From Phyto melanocephala (taxonomy: Eukaryota > Arthropoda > Insecta > Diptera > Rhinophoridae): 64,000 bases of DNA. Shown in pieces: positions 45,290-57,729 of the stretch; the first letter of the stretch is position 1, and the number at the start of each line of letters is the position of its first letter. The position numbers and the translations under genes were made by a program. The notes beneath the pieces were generated by a model. That model saw only the letters and a program-made list of their open reading frames with translations. It was not told the DNA's origin and searched no databases. The stretch lies in contig OW799234.1 in the NCBI GenBank assembly GCA_941918925.1, positions 10,135,001 through 10,199,000 of the forward strand, in the 5' to 3' direction.

Positions 45290-47597
45290 GAAATTAATAT
45301 AATTTATTAAATGATTTGATTTTTAAAATAATTCAAACCTTCTTTAGTTATTAATTTATCACTGACTTAACTTATTTAATCTAACTGACTTCCAGTCCAA
45401 GAAGCTGCAAATTGCAATATAATAAGAACAAGAAAAACACCGTTTAATGCAGTTTTTTCTTAGATTATAATAAAAATTGAAAAAATCTCTCTAATGTATG
45501 TTTGGGTAGCCTCTGCATTAAGTTAGCTTATAGTTAGTTGATAAGAGCTAAGTTAAAGTGTTTTAATTTCTAGTCGACTACTTTGTTGCTTATAGGGTAT
45601 ACAACTAACTAGAGATATACATACATACATCTATCTACATAGAAGTATGTATGTATATATGTTGTAAAGAATTGCATTTTTTGTTTAAAGTTCGTTGATG
45701 GTATCAGATAAAGAAACGAGTTAAGCACGCGTTGTTTTCTGCTTCTCTTATTTTATTATTTCATTTTTGTGTTATTTTTTTATGTTTATATTCCTCATCA
45801 GCTACCAATTTGGCGTGTTGCAAGAAAATAATTTCAGCAAAAACAATAACAACAACAGCAATAAATTTTTTAAGTACGAGTTCATATTTGTGTGCATACT
45901 TTACCACAACACTGTAAACAGCCATACTTATATGGTCACATATAGAGTGGGAAAATGAGAAAGGGAGAGTGAGAGTGAGAGGGCGGGGTAGAGCAAAAAG
46001 ACAAGGTATTGGACTTTGTACTGCAATTTAAAAAACAAAATGCACTTTAATTCATTATCAACATTAATTTTGTTTTTGAAATTTATATGTTGTTGTTCAT
46101 TTACAAAAAAACAAAAATGAAACAAAATTTCTTCATTTTAAATAATGTTTTTAAAATGAACTTTTGCATACTCATTACAGCTACTTAGATGTGATTTTAA
46201 GGAAATGCTGTTTAAATTCTTAATGAATTTAGTTTTTAAAACTTTAAAATAATTAGCGAAGTATGTTCACGTACTGTTTTTATTCGTTTTAATCACTAAA
46301 TAGTTTCTTAACAAAACAATTCGCTTAATTGTTCTTAACGCTTATTAGTTTTCTTAAAGATTTAAAAAATTATTTTTTTAATTTTACAAAGGTTCCACAG
46401 TTGATTAATCTAAAAATAAAGAGTTTTTATTTGGTTAAGCCGAATGTGTTATACCCACCATAATACTAAAATGTATAAAAAAAGGCTAAAGTATGCCTTA
46501 GCAAAAGGCCTTTTGTGGAATGAAGGACATATAAGACGTACTCTTGCATATTACCTGCTTAAATGTACGATTATGTGCATCATGCACTTGACGAAATTCT
46601 CTTAAAGTTTGGCGAACAGAATGAAAAGTTGTAAATAAATTTTCTCGATTTGTAAACATTATTCTAGTGAAAAAAATTCAACACACTTTAGTAGTACGAT
46701 ACCTACTTTTGCAGTTGTTTCTTTTGGTAGGTCTATACTTCCGGTTGTTGTGGCAGTATTGACATAAAATCTATATCTTCAAAACTTGTGTATTGTACAT
46801 GCGTTTTTTTCGGTCTTGAATAAAAAACAGGTATTTTTTAAGGTAGAGAAACTTAAATTACGAGCACTGTTATCGTTTTTTTGAGGTTTTGTTTAATAGT
46901 TTATCACGAATAGACGTAGAGTAACGTTTGCAAATGGTTAACATTCGTTTGATAGTCATGGTGTAGTTTAACAAACTAATCGGGCATCTGGTGAAGCACA
47001 TTCTTGGTCAAATGGCTTTAACAATAAACAGAATTGCTGCATTTTCAGTGCCAAGAATTCTCAAGTTGAAACGTCATAACATCAAGAAAAACTCACTGTT
47101 TTTTTTTCAATTTGTAAGCCACTGGTATCACTGATCAATTTGTCTTATCAAACAATGATAGCCAGAATGTAACAGTAAAATGTGAGGGGCATAGGGGCAT
47201 GTTTATAAGCTTCGTGCCTTAAAAGGAAGGCATAAGTCATGCAGACATGCGGTCTTAGAGCGCGATACAATACACTTACTAAGACAAACATTTTCCATAT
47301 TAATAATTTCACAATCTGAACCTTTTATCTGGTCACCTCTTTTATGTGATTTGATGCAATTAGATAATTTTCTCTAAGAATATGTAAAGTCTTAGGCCTA
47401 TGTAGATAAAACAGGAACAATCAAGCACTTGGAAACGAAAATGTAATGTGTTAGTGCCGAAATATAGTCTGGCTGACAACGAAGAGTATACGGAAATTAT
47501 ATCTCGCGGCTACGCTCTGTATGCGCTAGTCAATTGTCCGAAATTATATTTAAACATTAATGCTATAAGTTATCCAATAAATAAAGTAAATTGTATG
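45290..47597. other. AT-rich spacer with minor repeat fragments
   Basis: Near 46440 GCCGAATGTGTTATACCCAC resembles a truncated family X-like end. The stretch 46900-47250 has slightly more complex sequence but no protein words I could identify. No gene called. Confidence 0.35.
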
Positions 47598-47599
47598 TA

Positions 47600-48451
47600 A
47601 AGGGTTTCTAAACAGGCACGCTACAAAAGTAGACCGATAGGAACAGCAAACGACTCCATATTTTTTGCCGCTCTTTTAACATTTCTCTTCAGTAAGGTTT
47701 GCCATTTCATAATGGAAAGATATACGAGCCAACAACGAGTTGAAATTATTAAAATTTACTACCGAAATTCGGAGTCAGTGGCTTTAACGTTAAGAGCGCT
47801 ACGACCAATTTATGGTAATTTCTCATTTGGTCAGACAGCAATCCACACGTACTCCATGAGTCATCATTGCATCCCGAAAAAGTTACGGTTCGGTGCGGTT
47901 TATGGGCCGGCGGCGTCATTTGGCCCTTCTTCCGTGATGATCAAGACTGGCACGTTACTGTCAATGGGTATCGCCACCGTTCAATGATAACAGAATATTT
48001 TTGGTCCCAATTGGATGATATGGACTTGGAGGGCATGTGGGCAACAAGCCACACATCGAATGTAACAATCAATTTATTGAAAACCAAGTTTGGAGAACGT
48101 GTTATTTCACGAAATGGTCCAGTCGATTGGCCGCCTTGGTCATGCTATTTGACGCCGTCAGACTATTTCCTGTGGGGCTACGTCAAGCCTATGGTCTATG
48201 CCAACAAGCCAGCGACGATTGATGAACTTCGTACGAATATCGAACGTGAAATTGCAGCACTATCGCCCGAATTATGCTTGAAAACCGTCGAAAATTGGGT
48301 TCAGCGTCTGAACTTCTTGCAAGCGTGCCAAGAGTTCCATACATAATAGCATCTAACGTAGTTTTTCAAAAATAAAGAATTTCATTGATATCCAAAACCG
48401 TTTTTGTTTTATTTAAAAAATCTTTTGTAGCACTCTTATTGGAAAACCCTT
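47600..48451 (+). mobile_element. Mariner (DD41D/rosa) element, internally deleted, ends and TA flanks intact
   Basis: Terminal inverted repeats start AAGGGTTT and share GCTACAAAAG about 25 bp in, with TA on both sides (47598-47599, 48452-48453). At 852 bp it is shorter than a full element (~1.3 kb). It carries a transposase start and C-terminal two-thirds, described separately. Confidence 0.8.
47712..48346 (+). pseudogene. Rosa-type mariner transposase with two deletions
   Basis: Begins MERYTSQQRVEIIKIYYRNS, a typical start. After ~35 residues (RALRPIYG) a frame-shifting deletion removes the helix-turn-helix and the first catalytic Asp. It resumes in another frame as DSNPHVLHESSLHPEKVTV, WAGGVIWPF and continues to EFHT and TAA at about 48344. 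At 48036-48044 the word W-ATSHTS replaces the usual WFQQDGATSHTS: five codons including catalytic Asp 2 are gone in frame. The third Asp (YLTPSDYFLWGY) remains. The protein cannot be active. Confidence 0.82.
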
Positions 48452-48459
48452 TATATTGA

Positions 48460-49633
48460 AAATGTTTTTTTTTTTGGTTCACTTCTATAACAAACCAAAG
48501 CAGTGTGCCTGGTTAATTTTTTTAGTTTGAGCTCTATAATTCTTTCGCGAAACGATAGATTTAAAAAGGTTACAGGGAAATATATTTTTATACGCACTAA
48601 ATACACAAACATATGAAATTTCATTACCCTAAGTCACATTTCGATCGATGTTAAATCGAGGTCATGCTGCCGTGACCTAGTCTTGCATTATAATGAATAA
48701 CTTTTTTCCTGTTGGATGAATTTCTCCCATTTTCAATACCAAACTTTTCCCATATATTTAAAGTATTCCAGCCAAATTCCATTCTCTTGGGTACTTTAAT
48801 TCAAATTCTATTGTGATTTCCACAGTCAAATTGATAATTAAATCTTCTAAAGTTTTAAATAATACATAATTTATAAGGTTATCAAGAAATATTTCTATTT
48901 AATATAAACGAAGTGGTAAAGTGAATAAACACCCGCCACTTTTTCTTTGTGGAGCGTATAAAAAAGTACGCAAGATAAATGTAAATTATTTCTGGAATGT
49001 CGTGATTATTTGTCACCAAGACATCTCAAAAATTTGTTGGTGTGACAAATGTGTGGCAAAGAAAAGTAGGAGAAAAAAAATCTTTATTTCGTTTAAATCG
49101 TTATCGCTGGGTATCTTTACCCTGAAGATTATTTGCATTTTTCATTTGAGCCTAAGACAATAAATAGCTTTATTTATTATACAATACCTAACGGCCGTAC
49201 AAAAAAAAAATCAGACTTATTTACACACTTGCACACAGAAATTGTTAGAGAAAGAGAGTGAAAGAAAAACAAAAATTGAATGTTACAGAGGCCTGAGAAG
49301 TAAAGTTCCTATTACGTATCATTACGTTATGTATTACCTTTGGTATCATTTTGCTATTCATTATTTTGTAACTGCAAACATTTGCAAAGATGCCTTTGGT
49401 ATTCAAACACATAAATAAAAAAAAATATTGAAAAAAAAAAAATTCAATATGCCTTACAGTAGTTAGAGTACACACATTAGTACTACAAATCGTTAAGACT
49501 TACATACACAGCTACGCCTAAACTTAAGAGACGATAACAAAGTCAGTCAATCGTACAAACCAATCAAGACGTATATCCTCTTTTCAAATCACACTCTAAG
49601 TACTAACAATTTACACTAATACGCACATAGATT
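48460..49633. other. AT-rich spacer
   Basis: No recognised element. The frame 48921-49163 (with Cys/His/Lys) has no repeated zinc-finger spacing I can support. Confidence 0.35.
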
Positions 49634-49753
49634 TCAAAATTCGATAACATGTGGAGGTATGGCGCGGGTGTGATGAGACAATGGTGTTGGCGATGCCAAT
49701 GCTGATGATGTTCTAAAAGTAGATGACGATGACAATGATGCCTGTATTGTCAT
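49634..49753 (-). CDS. Candidate 39-aa Ser-rich small ORF
   Basis: A minus-strand ATG frame reads MTIQASLSSSSTFRTSSALA then SPTPLSHHTRAIPPHVIEF and TGA. The start context ACAAATGA is acceptable for flies. GC content and codon use stand out from the A/T-rich surroundings. ACAG before GCATCA (49740) could be a splice acceptor, making this a terminal exon instead. The other strand is less gene-like. No domain; composition bias alone could explain it. Confidence 0.25.
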   Translation of the reverse strand: MTIQASLSSSSTFRTSSALASPTPLSHHTRAIPPHVIEF

Positions 49754-50394
49754 TTGTATTTAGAGTACATTTCTTTCTTTGTAAATTATTCAATTTGGAG
49801 ATTTTATTTTTAACAAATCCAAAGAGAAAAATAAAAAAAAAATGTCGTGAATCTTTGACTTAAAAAAGTTTTGTTTTTTTCTTTTTAAATACACTGGGGT
49901 ACATACATCTATAGACAAACAAACGCATAGACATACATTAAGGCAAATAAGTAAGCCAAGTGATAACTAGACGTAAAGACAAATGTACAGACGGTCAGAT
50001 TGACAGATACTAATTTGTGTAGTACATTTTTCCGTACATTGTGTACTAACATCGATGTATTTAGTTTTGCTGTCATTATTACTTGCATGTTTGTATGTGT
50101 GTACGTGTGATAAGTAAATGAAAAAAAAAACAACGAAACATATAAAAGCAAGATGTTTCAGAGATTGTCTCTAATGCTTTTAACAGGCAGAGGCCAAATA
50201 ATTTGGGACTTAAGAAATTGAGACTCTCAAAAACACTTTATAAGGGAATTTGAAATTAAACTAAAATATGATTAAATTTTTACTGTAAATCATTTTTATT
50301 TTGGCTCAAGTTAATTTATTCTATTAGTTTAATTTCCTAAAACATTTTCTAAATTAAACTGAATTGTAACCTAGTGAAACTAGTGAACCGGCTC

Positions 50395-50680
50395 AGAGCT
50401 GACGTTGCGCCACCGTCGGGTTTTTTTTCAATGTCCACGCCGCCGTTTTTTGTAGGCTTAAAACGGCCGCCGTTTTGATCAGCTTTAGTCGACTCAAGAA
50501 GAAAGAAATTTTGTTTGAAACAGAGATGAAAAATTTAGTAATATATTACCGTTAGATTTTTTATAAAAATTTTTTAGTGTCGTCACATTCAATTTTTAAG
50601 TCGCCGATTTAATTTTCTTATAGCCGCCGCCGCTTAAAAACTGCTCAGCTGCCGCTGGCGAAAATTTTGCCTCGATTTTT
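50395..50680. other. GCCGCC-rich patch of unknown nature
   Basis: A few GC-rich clusters (CCACGCCGCCGTTTTTTG, ACGGCCGCCGTTTTGATC, AGCCGCCGCCGCTT, CAGCTGCCGCTGGCG) sit in A/T-rich DNA, with no open frame through them. The short repeat shared with 13440-13520 follows at about 50728. Possibly a decayed element. Confidence 0.35.
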
Positions 50681-50985
50681 TTCACTGTTGTAACCATTTC
50701 AGAATCTTGAAAAAACTATTCCGTTATTAGCCGAATACCAGCTAAGATTTCATCATCAGCACTCTTTATCGGTACACTCATATGTAATTTAAAATTGCAT
50801 CTACGTTACAATTTAATGAAATAATAATTAGGGAATCATAGTATTTATTTTGAAATTTGTCTTTTTCCTTCTCTTATCAAATGACATTTTTCTACATGTT
50901 CATATTTATTTATATTCTTCGTAATAAATTTTTGTTATGTTTTCAACATCCATCCTTTGGCTGGAATTATTGAAAGCAAAGTTGT

Positions 50986-51880
50986 ATTTTTATACCCTTC
51001 ACACAGTGAAAAAGGGTATATAAATATAGGTTGGTCATTCCGTGTGAAATTTCTACAATTTTAATTTCCGACCCCATAAAGTATATATTTTCTGAAAGCT
51101 TATGAATACGGGAGTCGATTAAGCTCTGTCAGTCTGTCCGTCTGTTCGTGTGTATGTTGAAATCAACTTTTTGAAGCCCACCGAAATCGCTTGGACCCGG
51201 GTGAGGTACTAAAATATCAGAAATATTCGGTATTGAAAATCAGAAACATCGGTACATAAACAACTGAGATATGAGCAAAAACCCACGACCACCTCGATTT
51301 TTTTTTTCACAAAAACAACATTACAACAACAACATACATATATACATACAAACGTGAATACTGGTCAGAGTAAACGTGGCATCGAATCCCAGCTGAGCCA
51401 AAAATTTTTTTTTATATATTTTTTTTTTTTAATTTTTTTTTGTTTTTAATTTAATATATTATTTATATTTTTATTATTATTTTTTAAAAAATTTTTTTTT
51501 ATTTTTTTTTTACTTTTTTTTTGTTTTATATTTATTATTTATATTTTTTTCATTATTTTTTTAAATTTTTATTTTTAAATTTTTTTTTTTTTTTAATTTA
51601 ATTTATTGTTTATATTTTTATTATTATTTTTTCTTAAATTTTTTTTTAATATTTTTTTTTTGAATTTTTTTTGAATTTTTATTTTTTTTTTACATACATA
51701 CGTTAATTTTTAATTTTACAATGGGATGTTTCTATATATCTATGTTTTTATATATGTATGTATGTATGTACGTTTTTTATATGAGATGAATGGTGATAAA
51801 AACTACTGTTATTGCATGACTACACGTTGTGAAGGGTATATAAGATTCGGCACGGCCGAATATAGCACTCTTACTTGCTT
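50986..51880 (-). repeat. Family X complete copy, minus orientation
   Basis: Left end TATACCCTTCACACAGTG, AAAAAGGGTATA (hairpin), then the blocks GGTTGGTCATTCCGTGTGA, GAAAGCTTATGAATACGGG and GTCCGTCTGTTCGTG. The poly-T core runs from about 51405 to 51700, and the right end is GTTGTGAAGGGTATATAAGA, TTCGGCACGGCCGAA and AGCACTCTTACTTGC. The terminal hairpin is intact here. I could not identify a flanking direct repeat. Confidence 0.75.
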
Positions 51881-54098
51881 TTATTTCTCATTTATAAATC
51901 TACTTAGGTGATAGACACTGAACAATGAATTCTTTAATGTCATGTGTGTTATATTTATATGTTAATATTAATTCGAACTTTATATATTTTTTTTTAATTT
52001 AATTTAATTTAATTAAGAAAATGTTTTAGGAATTTAAAATAATATAATAAATGAACTTGAGCCAAAATAAAAATGATTTTAAGTAAAATTATAATGAATC
52101 TTTTTAATAACAGCTTTTTATCCTTAAATTTAAATACAACACAAAGTGCTTGAGAGATATCATCAATATTTTTTATTCGTTCGAAAGGCCTATCGATGTC
52201 AGTCCAAAATGCATAGTAAACAGTCACCCATGCGGAATGAATTGGGCACTCTTGAATCTTGCGTGAATTTGTATCATATTAAATTTGATAAATGTTTTTT
52301 TAACGAATTCATGCAGAACATTCCACAAACAGAACACCAATTTTATAAAAAAATTATTATCATTTGCACATTTTTAAGCACGGATTAAGGGGGAAAGGAA
52401 TTTCCTCATCACCTCTCCACCGCAAAACCAATTTTTTTCTTTTGATAATTAATACTTTGGCAGCCATAAAGTAAACAATTCATATATTTTAATAATAACT
52501 TTACTACCCCCCTAAAAAGTGTAAACTGGATACGCGTCTGCACATATTAGGGAACCTTATATTCATCTAAGGTAATTTGGCAAAACAAACTAAATTAGTG
52601 GCAACCAATTTGACAGTCAAAGTTTAGAAGTCTCTTATGGAAGATACTTTATATTTTTTGAATGCTTTACTTTAATTAAAAAAATATTCTATGAAAACGT
52701 AAATTTTTTTTATTTTGTTTTCATTTTCTTGCCTGCACCCTGTATAAACATTGCGTCGCATACACACAAATATATATTCCTACATTTGTATCTTTTATGT
52801 TGGATATTTGTTTTTGTTCTTGCTTTCTACTTTATCTTTAATTTGAGATTTAACCGTCTGCTGTGCTGATTTTGTATAATTTCTTTCCATTTTATTTAAG
52901 GCTATTGATGCTGTTACTCAGAGACTCAGAGACAGTGTTCAGTGAGTTTATTATGAAAAACAAAATCAAAAATTTCAATTAAATTTAATCAAATTGATAC
53001 AATCACTCAGAGTCATGCACATATTTACGTAAGTACGTACTCTTTTATATGTACGATAAGTGTTCAATAAGTGTATAACTGTAGAATATATTTGTTTTCT
53101 TAAAAAAGCTGACACATTTTAAACTGTGCGGCAGAACCTTTTTTTTAATGAATTTGCAGGTTTTGGCAGTTTTAGAAAATTTTCTGACATCATGCTTACA
53201 CTATTCAATGGTTTGTTTGAAATGCAAAAAACAAAAATAAAATTAAAATACTTAAAGCACCGCTTACATATGGTGGATAAGTAATTTGGTATTCATCAAT
53301 CATTTGGTGGAATTCAAGTTTTATGGGCTTCATTAAAAGTGACACTTCAACAAATCGATTCTTTTAAACGCCAACTATTAAGACCAACAAATCTTTAAAT
53401 TATTTCAACAAAATATATATACAACAATAACAACAACAACAAAATATATTTATATCAAATTAAACAAATCAAATCAAAAACCAATAAATCTAACAACAAA
53501 CTGATTTAGTTCAGTTCAGTTGGAAACATGGTCATAAAATTCGATTAAACACACACACACAAACAATAAACATTATTCAGTCATCAAACACTTATTCCTA
53601 GACTGTGAAAATGAACAAACAAAAACAAAAAATGAAAAAGTTGACAAAAAAAAATTTTTAAATCTTAATGTCATTATCACTTAAGCTTATGGCTCGTAGT
53701 GTGTGTGTGTGTGTGAAGTGTATTTGTTTTAGCATTTTTTTACACCTGACTTGCATTTACAATAAAACTTTTTCTATTTCATTGCTGTTGTTGCTTTTGC
53801 CATAAACTTGAAATTATTTATGCGTAAATGTGGCTATTTGAGCTTGTGGCCATTAGCATTTTAATAGAGATGTACAGTTTTTTTGCACTTTAGTCTACAA
53901 TGATATAAGAAAAAAATTTATTTCAAGTGCCCTTAAGTAGGGCAGTTGTTAAGTCGTTAAAAAAAATCACTACAAAGATTTCATACTAAAATAAAATTTC
54001 TAAAAAAAATCGAATTTTGTATACTCTATACACATGTCCTAAGCCAATTGAACTGGACCCAGTTTTGTTTACAAAATGTCATAAATTTTCCTTAAGTA
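51881..54098. other. AT-rich spacer with CA/TG microsatellites
   Basis: TG run at about 53698-53714 and CAACAA patches near 53420. No gene or mobile element recognised. Confidence 0.35.
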
Positions 54099-54998
54099 AA
54101 GCGTGATTTTTTAAGCGTAGTTTTTTTTTTTATATCTAATAAAACACTCAAATTTGCATCATTTATTCAAAATTTTTATTGGATTCGATAAATTGGTCTT
54201 TGTTATTTACTTTTTAAAAATAACTTCAAGTAAACGTTGCCCGCGGCTCCGGTTCAAATAGTCCATTCGTAAGGTCTAATTTTCAACCACTATTTCAAGC
54301 ATTTTGGCCTGTATTCCATGAATAACACGTGTTATGTTATACTCTAAGGCTTCAATCGTGTTTGGCTTGTCCTCATAGACCCACGACTTTACATAACCCC
54401 ACAAGAAATAGTCAAGAGCCGTCAAATGACATCATCTTGGCGGCTAACTCACAGGGCCATTTCGAGAGATAAACTGCTCACCAATTTCATCCTTCAATAT
54501 GTCCATTGTTTCACGAGCTGTGTGGCATGTGGCACCGTCTTGTTGAAACCACAAATTAAACAAGTTCAACTCAGTTAATTTGGGCAAAAAAAAAGTCGCG
54601 TATCATGGCTCGATATCGTTTGCCGTTGACGGTAACGTTTCTTTCACGGTTGTCTTTGAAGAAAATCACACCAAAATGCGGTTTTTTCGGAATGCATCGG
54701 TAACGGCATGAGGCTGTTCCTCACCCCAGATGCGACAGTTTTGCTTACTAACGTATCCATTTAGCCAGAAAAGAGCCTAATCGCTAAACACAATTTTTCG
54801 ATAAAACAGTGGATTTCCATCAAGCATGAATTTTGATAATAAATTTCAACCATTTGCAGTCGTTGCTCGTTTGTGAGTTTCGCCATGATGAAATGGCAGA
54901 GTATACTGAACACTTCTCACTTTCACAGATGTAATTTGGACACAATTACCAACCAGTGCTGCCAGCCAAAAAAACTTAATTCACAAAAAATCACCCTT
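54099..54998 (-). mobile_element. Mariner (DD41D/rosa) element, decayed and internally deleted
   Basis: 900 bp with ends AAGCGTGATTTTTT and complement AAGGGTGATTTTTT, TA at 54097-54098 and 54999-55000. On the minus strand the transposase starts at about 54884 with MAKLTNEQRLQMVEIYYQNS, loses its DNA-binding part, and continues with KQNCRIW-like words. Then come LWFQQDGATCHTARETMDIL (Asp 2), in-frame stops in NGPVS*PPR*, and ALDYFLWGYVKSWVYEDKP (third Asp). I count 41 residues between Asp 2 and the third Asp, the rosa spacing. Confidence 0.8.
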
Positions 54999-55021
54999 TA
55001 CTTAACAAAAAATGTATAAAT

Positions 55022-55160
55022 TTTTTATACCCTTCACAGAGAGTGTAAAGTGTATATAAAGGTTTGTTATTCCATGTGAAATTTCTACAGTTTTCTGAAA
55101 TCATATGAACTGGGAAGTCGATTGAACATTGTCCATCTGTCCGTGTGTATGTTGAAATCA
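55022..55160 (-). repeat. Truncated family X end
   Basis: TTTATACCCTTCACAGAG, GGTTTGTTATTCCATGTGA, ACTGGGAAGTCGATTGAAC and GTCCATCTGTCCGTGTG follow the family X 3' side. The left copy of the 923-bp duplication starts inside this fragment at 55120. Confidence 0.6.
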
Positions 55161-56042
55161 GTTTTCTTTTCTAAAAAGGTACTAAAAAAGGGAAAAAATA
55201 CCGGAAAATATGTATAGTTTTTTATTACAAAGCAAATTTGCATAAAAATTTTGTAAAAGGGACCTCACTACACATAAAAGATTATGGAATTAAAAAAAAC
55301 TTAAGCGCATTCATAACAGGGTAGAAAGGGAAAACGTCGTGAAAACAGTTTGGTACTTTTAAGAACATAATTATTTTTATGCAAAGTAGAGTAGATTTAC
55401 TTACTGTAAATCGTGTATATTAAAATATTTTATTGTTTAAGAGATATTTAAACATTTTAAAATTGGATTTGTATATTGTATTTTCTATGATTATGAAGCT
55501 AGAATTTTGAAATATGGGACTGTTGATTCCGGCGGAGACTTAAATTGTATGGGCGACCAACAAAGTACTTTTTCGCATTTTTATGGTACTTTTTGTATCT
55601 TCAACGTTTATGAAGCTAGAATTTCAAAATGAGCGACTATTGAAAGGAGGTGAGACTGAAAATGTTATAAGTGACCAAAAAGGTACTTTTTCGAATTTTT
55701 ATGGTACTTTTTGGATCTTCTACGTTAAGGAAGCTAGAATTTTAAAGGTAATAACTATAGACACAAGGTGAGACTGAAAATGTTAAGGGCGACGAAAAAA
55801 ATTGTTTTTCTAACATATTAAAGTGAATCAGAAAATCAAGTTGTCACAAAATTAAAAATTTAATTAAAAATAAATTTAGTAATTAAGAAATTAACTTAAG
55901 CATTCACTAATAGAAAGAACTGCTCTATCAAAGTAGCTGATAAAGTGCTTCAAACAAATATTTAAACTAAATTTCATTGCATTAGCATTAGCCGTATGAG
56001 CTCTATTGTGATTTCCACAGACTAACAGACAGCTGGAGACAG
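55120..56042. repeat. Tandem duplication, left copy (923 bp)
   Basis: By eye identical, base for base over every line I compared, to 56045-56967 (offset 925, two extra bases at the join). Inside it GAAGCTAGAATT recurs at 55497, 55610 and 55731 with GGTACTTTTTCG and ATGGTACTTTTTG between, a ~113-121-bp sub-repeat. The 62-codon frame at 55583 is a translation of this sub-repeat, not a supported gene. A diverged relative lies at 34200-35060. Confidence 0.9.
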
Positions 56043-56044
56043 CT

Positions 56045-56967
56045 GATTGAACATTGTCCATCTGTCCGTGTGTATGTTGAAATCAGTTTTCTTTTCTAAA
56101 AAGGTACTAAAAAAGGGAAAAAATACCGGAAAATATGTATAGTTTTTTATTACAAAGCAAATTTGCATAAAAATTTTGTAAAAGGGACCTCACTACACAT
56201 AAAAGATTATGGAATTAAAAAAAACTTAAGCGCATTCATAACAGGGTAGAAAGGGAAAACGTCGTGAAAACAGTTTGGTACTTTTAAGAACATAATTATT
56301 TTTATGCAAAGTAGAGTAGATTTACTTACTGTAAATCGTGTATATTAAAATATTTTATTGTTTAAGAGATATTTAAACATTTTAAAATTGGATTTGTATA
56401 TTGTATTTTCTATGATTATGAAGCTAGAATTTTGAAATATGGGACTGTTGATTCCGGCGGAGACTTAAATTGTATGGGCGACCAACAAAGTACTTTTTCG
56501 CATTTTTATGGTACTTTTTGTATCTTCAACGTTTATGAAGCTAGAATTTCAAAATGAGCGACTATTGAAAGGAGGTGAGACTGAAAATGTTATAAGTGAC
56601 CAAAAAGGTACTTTTTCGAATTTTTATGGTACTTTTTGGATCTTCTACGTTAAGGAAGCTAGAATTTTAAAGGTAATAACTATAGACACAAGGTGAGACT
56701 GAAAATGTTAAGGGCGACGAAAAAAATTGTTTTTCTAACATATTAAAGTGAATCAGAAAATCAAGTTGTCACAAAATTAAAAATTTAATTAAAAATAAAT
56801 TTAGTAATTAAGAAATTAACTTAAGCATTCACTAATAGAAAGAACTGCTCTATCAAAGTAGCTGATAAAGTGCTTCAAACAAATATTTAAACTAAATTTC
56901 ATTGCATTAGCATTAGCCGTATGAGCTCTATTGTGATTTCCACAGACTAACAGACAGCTGGAGACAG
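56045..56967. repeat. Tandem duplication, right copy (923 bp)
   Basis: Right copy, identical as far as I can read. Identity ends at GGAGACAG (56967), after which sequence is unique. No target duplication or terminal repeats mark the borders, so an unequal exchange, replication slip or assembly artefact is more likely than transposition. Confidence 0.9.
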
Positions 56968-57729
56968 GTAGATGTAAGAACTAAATAAATAATTGGAGTT
57001 CTAATCTAATTATATTTTTTTTTTATTTTGTTTTTTTCCTTTTGTGGTTAAAAAAAAAGTATTTTACGACTTGCAATATTTTGGGAAACCCTGCCCCTGT
57101 TGTTGTAAATTGTTTGTAATTACTTGATTGTTTTTATATTCGCTTTAATGACTGATAATAATCCACTTATAGAGCATTAAACAATAAATATAGCTAAATT
57201 TGCCAAATAAGTGTTTTCGTTTATAAACAATATTATCTTATTTAAACGTGAACTGTTAATTTCAAATAAATACACTTGAAACTATAAGAAAACAAAGCAA
57301 ATATTGGAAAAAAAGTAATAAATTAGTTCTAGTCGAAAAAAAAAATGTCTTGCGAAAATGCAAAAGCTTGAAATTGCAGGTTGAATATATGACACAGTGT
57401 TGCCATATTACCATTTAAGCTTACGAAATGCAATTTAGGTATAAACAGAAGCCTAAAGCTGGACTTACATACTAATCGATACTTTTTCACCTTTTTATAT
57501 GTTCCTAAATTCAAGTTACACACAACGCGTTTTATGCATCAACTTTTTTTGTTTTGATCAGCTGTTGTGTTTATATTTTTATCAACTGAAAACAATTTTG
57601 CCAAAATGGAAAGTAAAATTGACATTGTAAGGGAATTTATGGAATTCATTGAGTTAATGTACAAAAAGCTTGAAAATAACACTTGATGCTCCTCCATTGC
57701 ACTTGTTTTCTTTTAATAATAAACAAACA

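Noticed and set aside
46900..47260. Possible decayed transposase
   Set aside because: A few suggestive words, but none hold across more than a few codons in any frame.
43960..47545. AGTCAATTGTCCGA shared by 43980 and 47527 as element borders
   Set aside because: The match is only ~14 bp with no inverted partner or flank pattern; could be chance or a fragment of a common repeat.
55583..56696. Two identical 62-codon frames (MVLFVSSTFMKLEF...)
   Set aside because: They lie in the 113-121-bp sub-repeat inside the duplicated block; identity comes from the DNA duplication, not from selection on a protein.
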